DNA of 6,560 bases from the NCBI GenBank assembly GCA_017559555.1, contig JAFYRH010000333.1, positions 1-6,560 on the forward strand. Direction: 5' to 3'. Below the pieces are notes generated by a model. The model was not told the origin of the DNA. It made no database searches and saw nothing but the letters and a program-made list of their open reading frames with translations. This stretch comes from Clostridia bacterium (GTDB lineage Bacteria; Bacillota; Clostridia; Oscillospirales; CAG-272). Made by a program: the position numbers and the translations under genes. Positions 6,154-6,560 of this stretch are shown piece after piece (the stretch's first letter is position 1; every line of letters starts with the position of its first letter).

Positions 6154-6560
6154 TTAGAACTGTTCGAGAAAACGTTCATCGTTTTCGTAGAAGAGGCGAA
6201 TGTCGTCAATGCCGTATCTTGCCATGGTAATACGTTCAATGCCAAGACCGAATGCAAAGCCGGAGTATTCTTCGGGGTCAATGCCGCAGTTGGAGAGTAC
6301 AAAGGGGTGTACCATGCCGGCACCGAGAATTTCGATCCAACCCTCGCCCTTGCACAAACGGCAACCCTTACCGCCGCAAACAAAGCAAGAAACGTCAACT
6401 TCTGCCGAGGGCTCGGTGAACGGGAAGTGGTGGGGACGGAAACGAATTTGTGTGCTGTCACCAAACATCTTCTTTGCAAATACTTCAATAGTACCCTTAA
6501 GGTCGCCCATGGTAATACCCTTGTCAATTACAAGACCTTCGAGCTGGTGGAACAGAGGGG
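6154..6560 (-). CDS. pheS: Phenylalanine--tRNA ligase alpha subunit (3' portion)
   Basis: Only the C-terminal 134 residues lie in the window; the gene continues past the right edge. The open frame begins at the edge with [14 protein letters not shown] then MGDLKG, the class II synthetase region of PheS, so the internal ATG at 6510 is not the true start. Further landmarks are the motif 2 segment [17 protein letters not shown], then an insert [12 protein letters not shown] with four cysteines, [11 protein letters not shown], and the motif 3 region [19 protein letters not shown] followed by [22 protein letters not shown]. PheS carries the active site that forms Phe-AMP and transfers Phe to tRNA. 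The stop TAA (6154-6156) is followed by 13 bases and then pheT, a classic pheST operon. Confidence 0.97.
   Translation of the reverse strand, partial: PLFHQLEGLVIDKGITMGDLKGTIEVFAKKMFGDSTQIRFRPHHFPFTEPSAEVDVSCFVCGGKGCRLCKGEGWIEILGAGMVHPFVLSNCGIDPEEYSGFAFGLGIERITMARYGIDDIRLFYENDERFLEQF

Noticed and set aside
6144..6527. Second minus-strand frame of 127 residues over pheS
   Set aside because: It is an out-of-frame shadow of PheS, whose own frame shows unmistakable class II synthetase motifs and continues off the window.

Overview
The window looks like chromosomal DNA from a Bacillota (Firmicutes) bacterium, most likely a gut-type member of the Clostridia. The support is strong purine-rich ribosome-binding sites, near-consensus sigma-A promoters, intrinsic terminators after genes, a pheS-pheT operon encoding a PheS with a four-cysteine insert, and a DUF5662 protein of the kind common in Clostridia. 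No 16S rRNA or other firm taxonomic marker is present, so this placement is an inference.

Layout from left to right. Bases 1 to about 316 contain no gene I can support. They hold a cluster of short palindromic repeats: two copies of an approximately 36-bp element flanking a roughly 100-bp module with GGACCG/CGGTCC ends and two further hairpins. A well-formed promoter then drives a DUF5662 gene on the plus strand (375-917). This gene converges on a minus-strand gene (953-3043) encoding a lipoprotein with a long Thr-Thr-Pro-Glu stalk and a C-terminal BNR/Asp-box (sialidase-like) region. The two share one perfect hairpin that can terminate transcription in both directions. Next, also on the minus strand, is a small two-helix membrane protein with a C-terminal zinc ribbon (3171-3587). 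It has its own promoter and terminator. The right half is the minus-strand pheS-pheT operon: complete pheT (3738-6140) and the 3' portion of pheS (6154 to the window end), separated by 13 bases that carry the pheT ribosome-binding site.

How the genes relate. PheS and PheT together form the (alpha-beta)2 phenylalanyl-tRNA synthetase. The other three genes appear to be independent transcription units rather than parts of one pathway: each has its own promoter signal, and intrinsic terminators lie at the 3' ends of all the units. I do not see a defence system, CRISPR array, prophage, transposase or other clear new multi-gene system here. The points most worth a second look are the intergenic palindromic repeat cluster and its resemblance to the downstream terminator, the repeat-stalk surface lipoprotein, and the conserved-looking His/Asp pattern of the DUF5662 protein.
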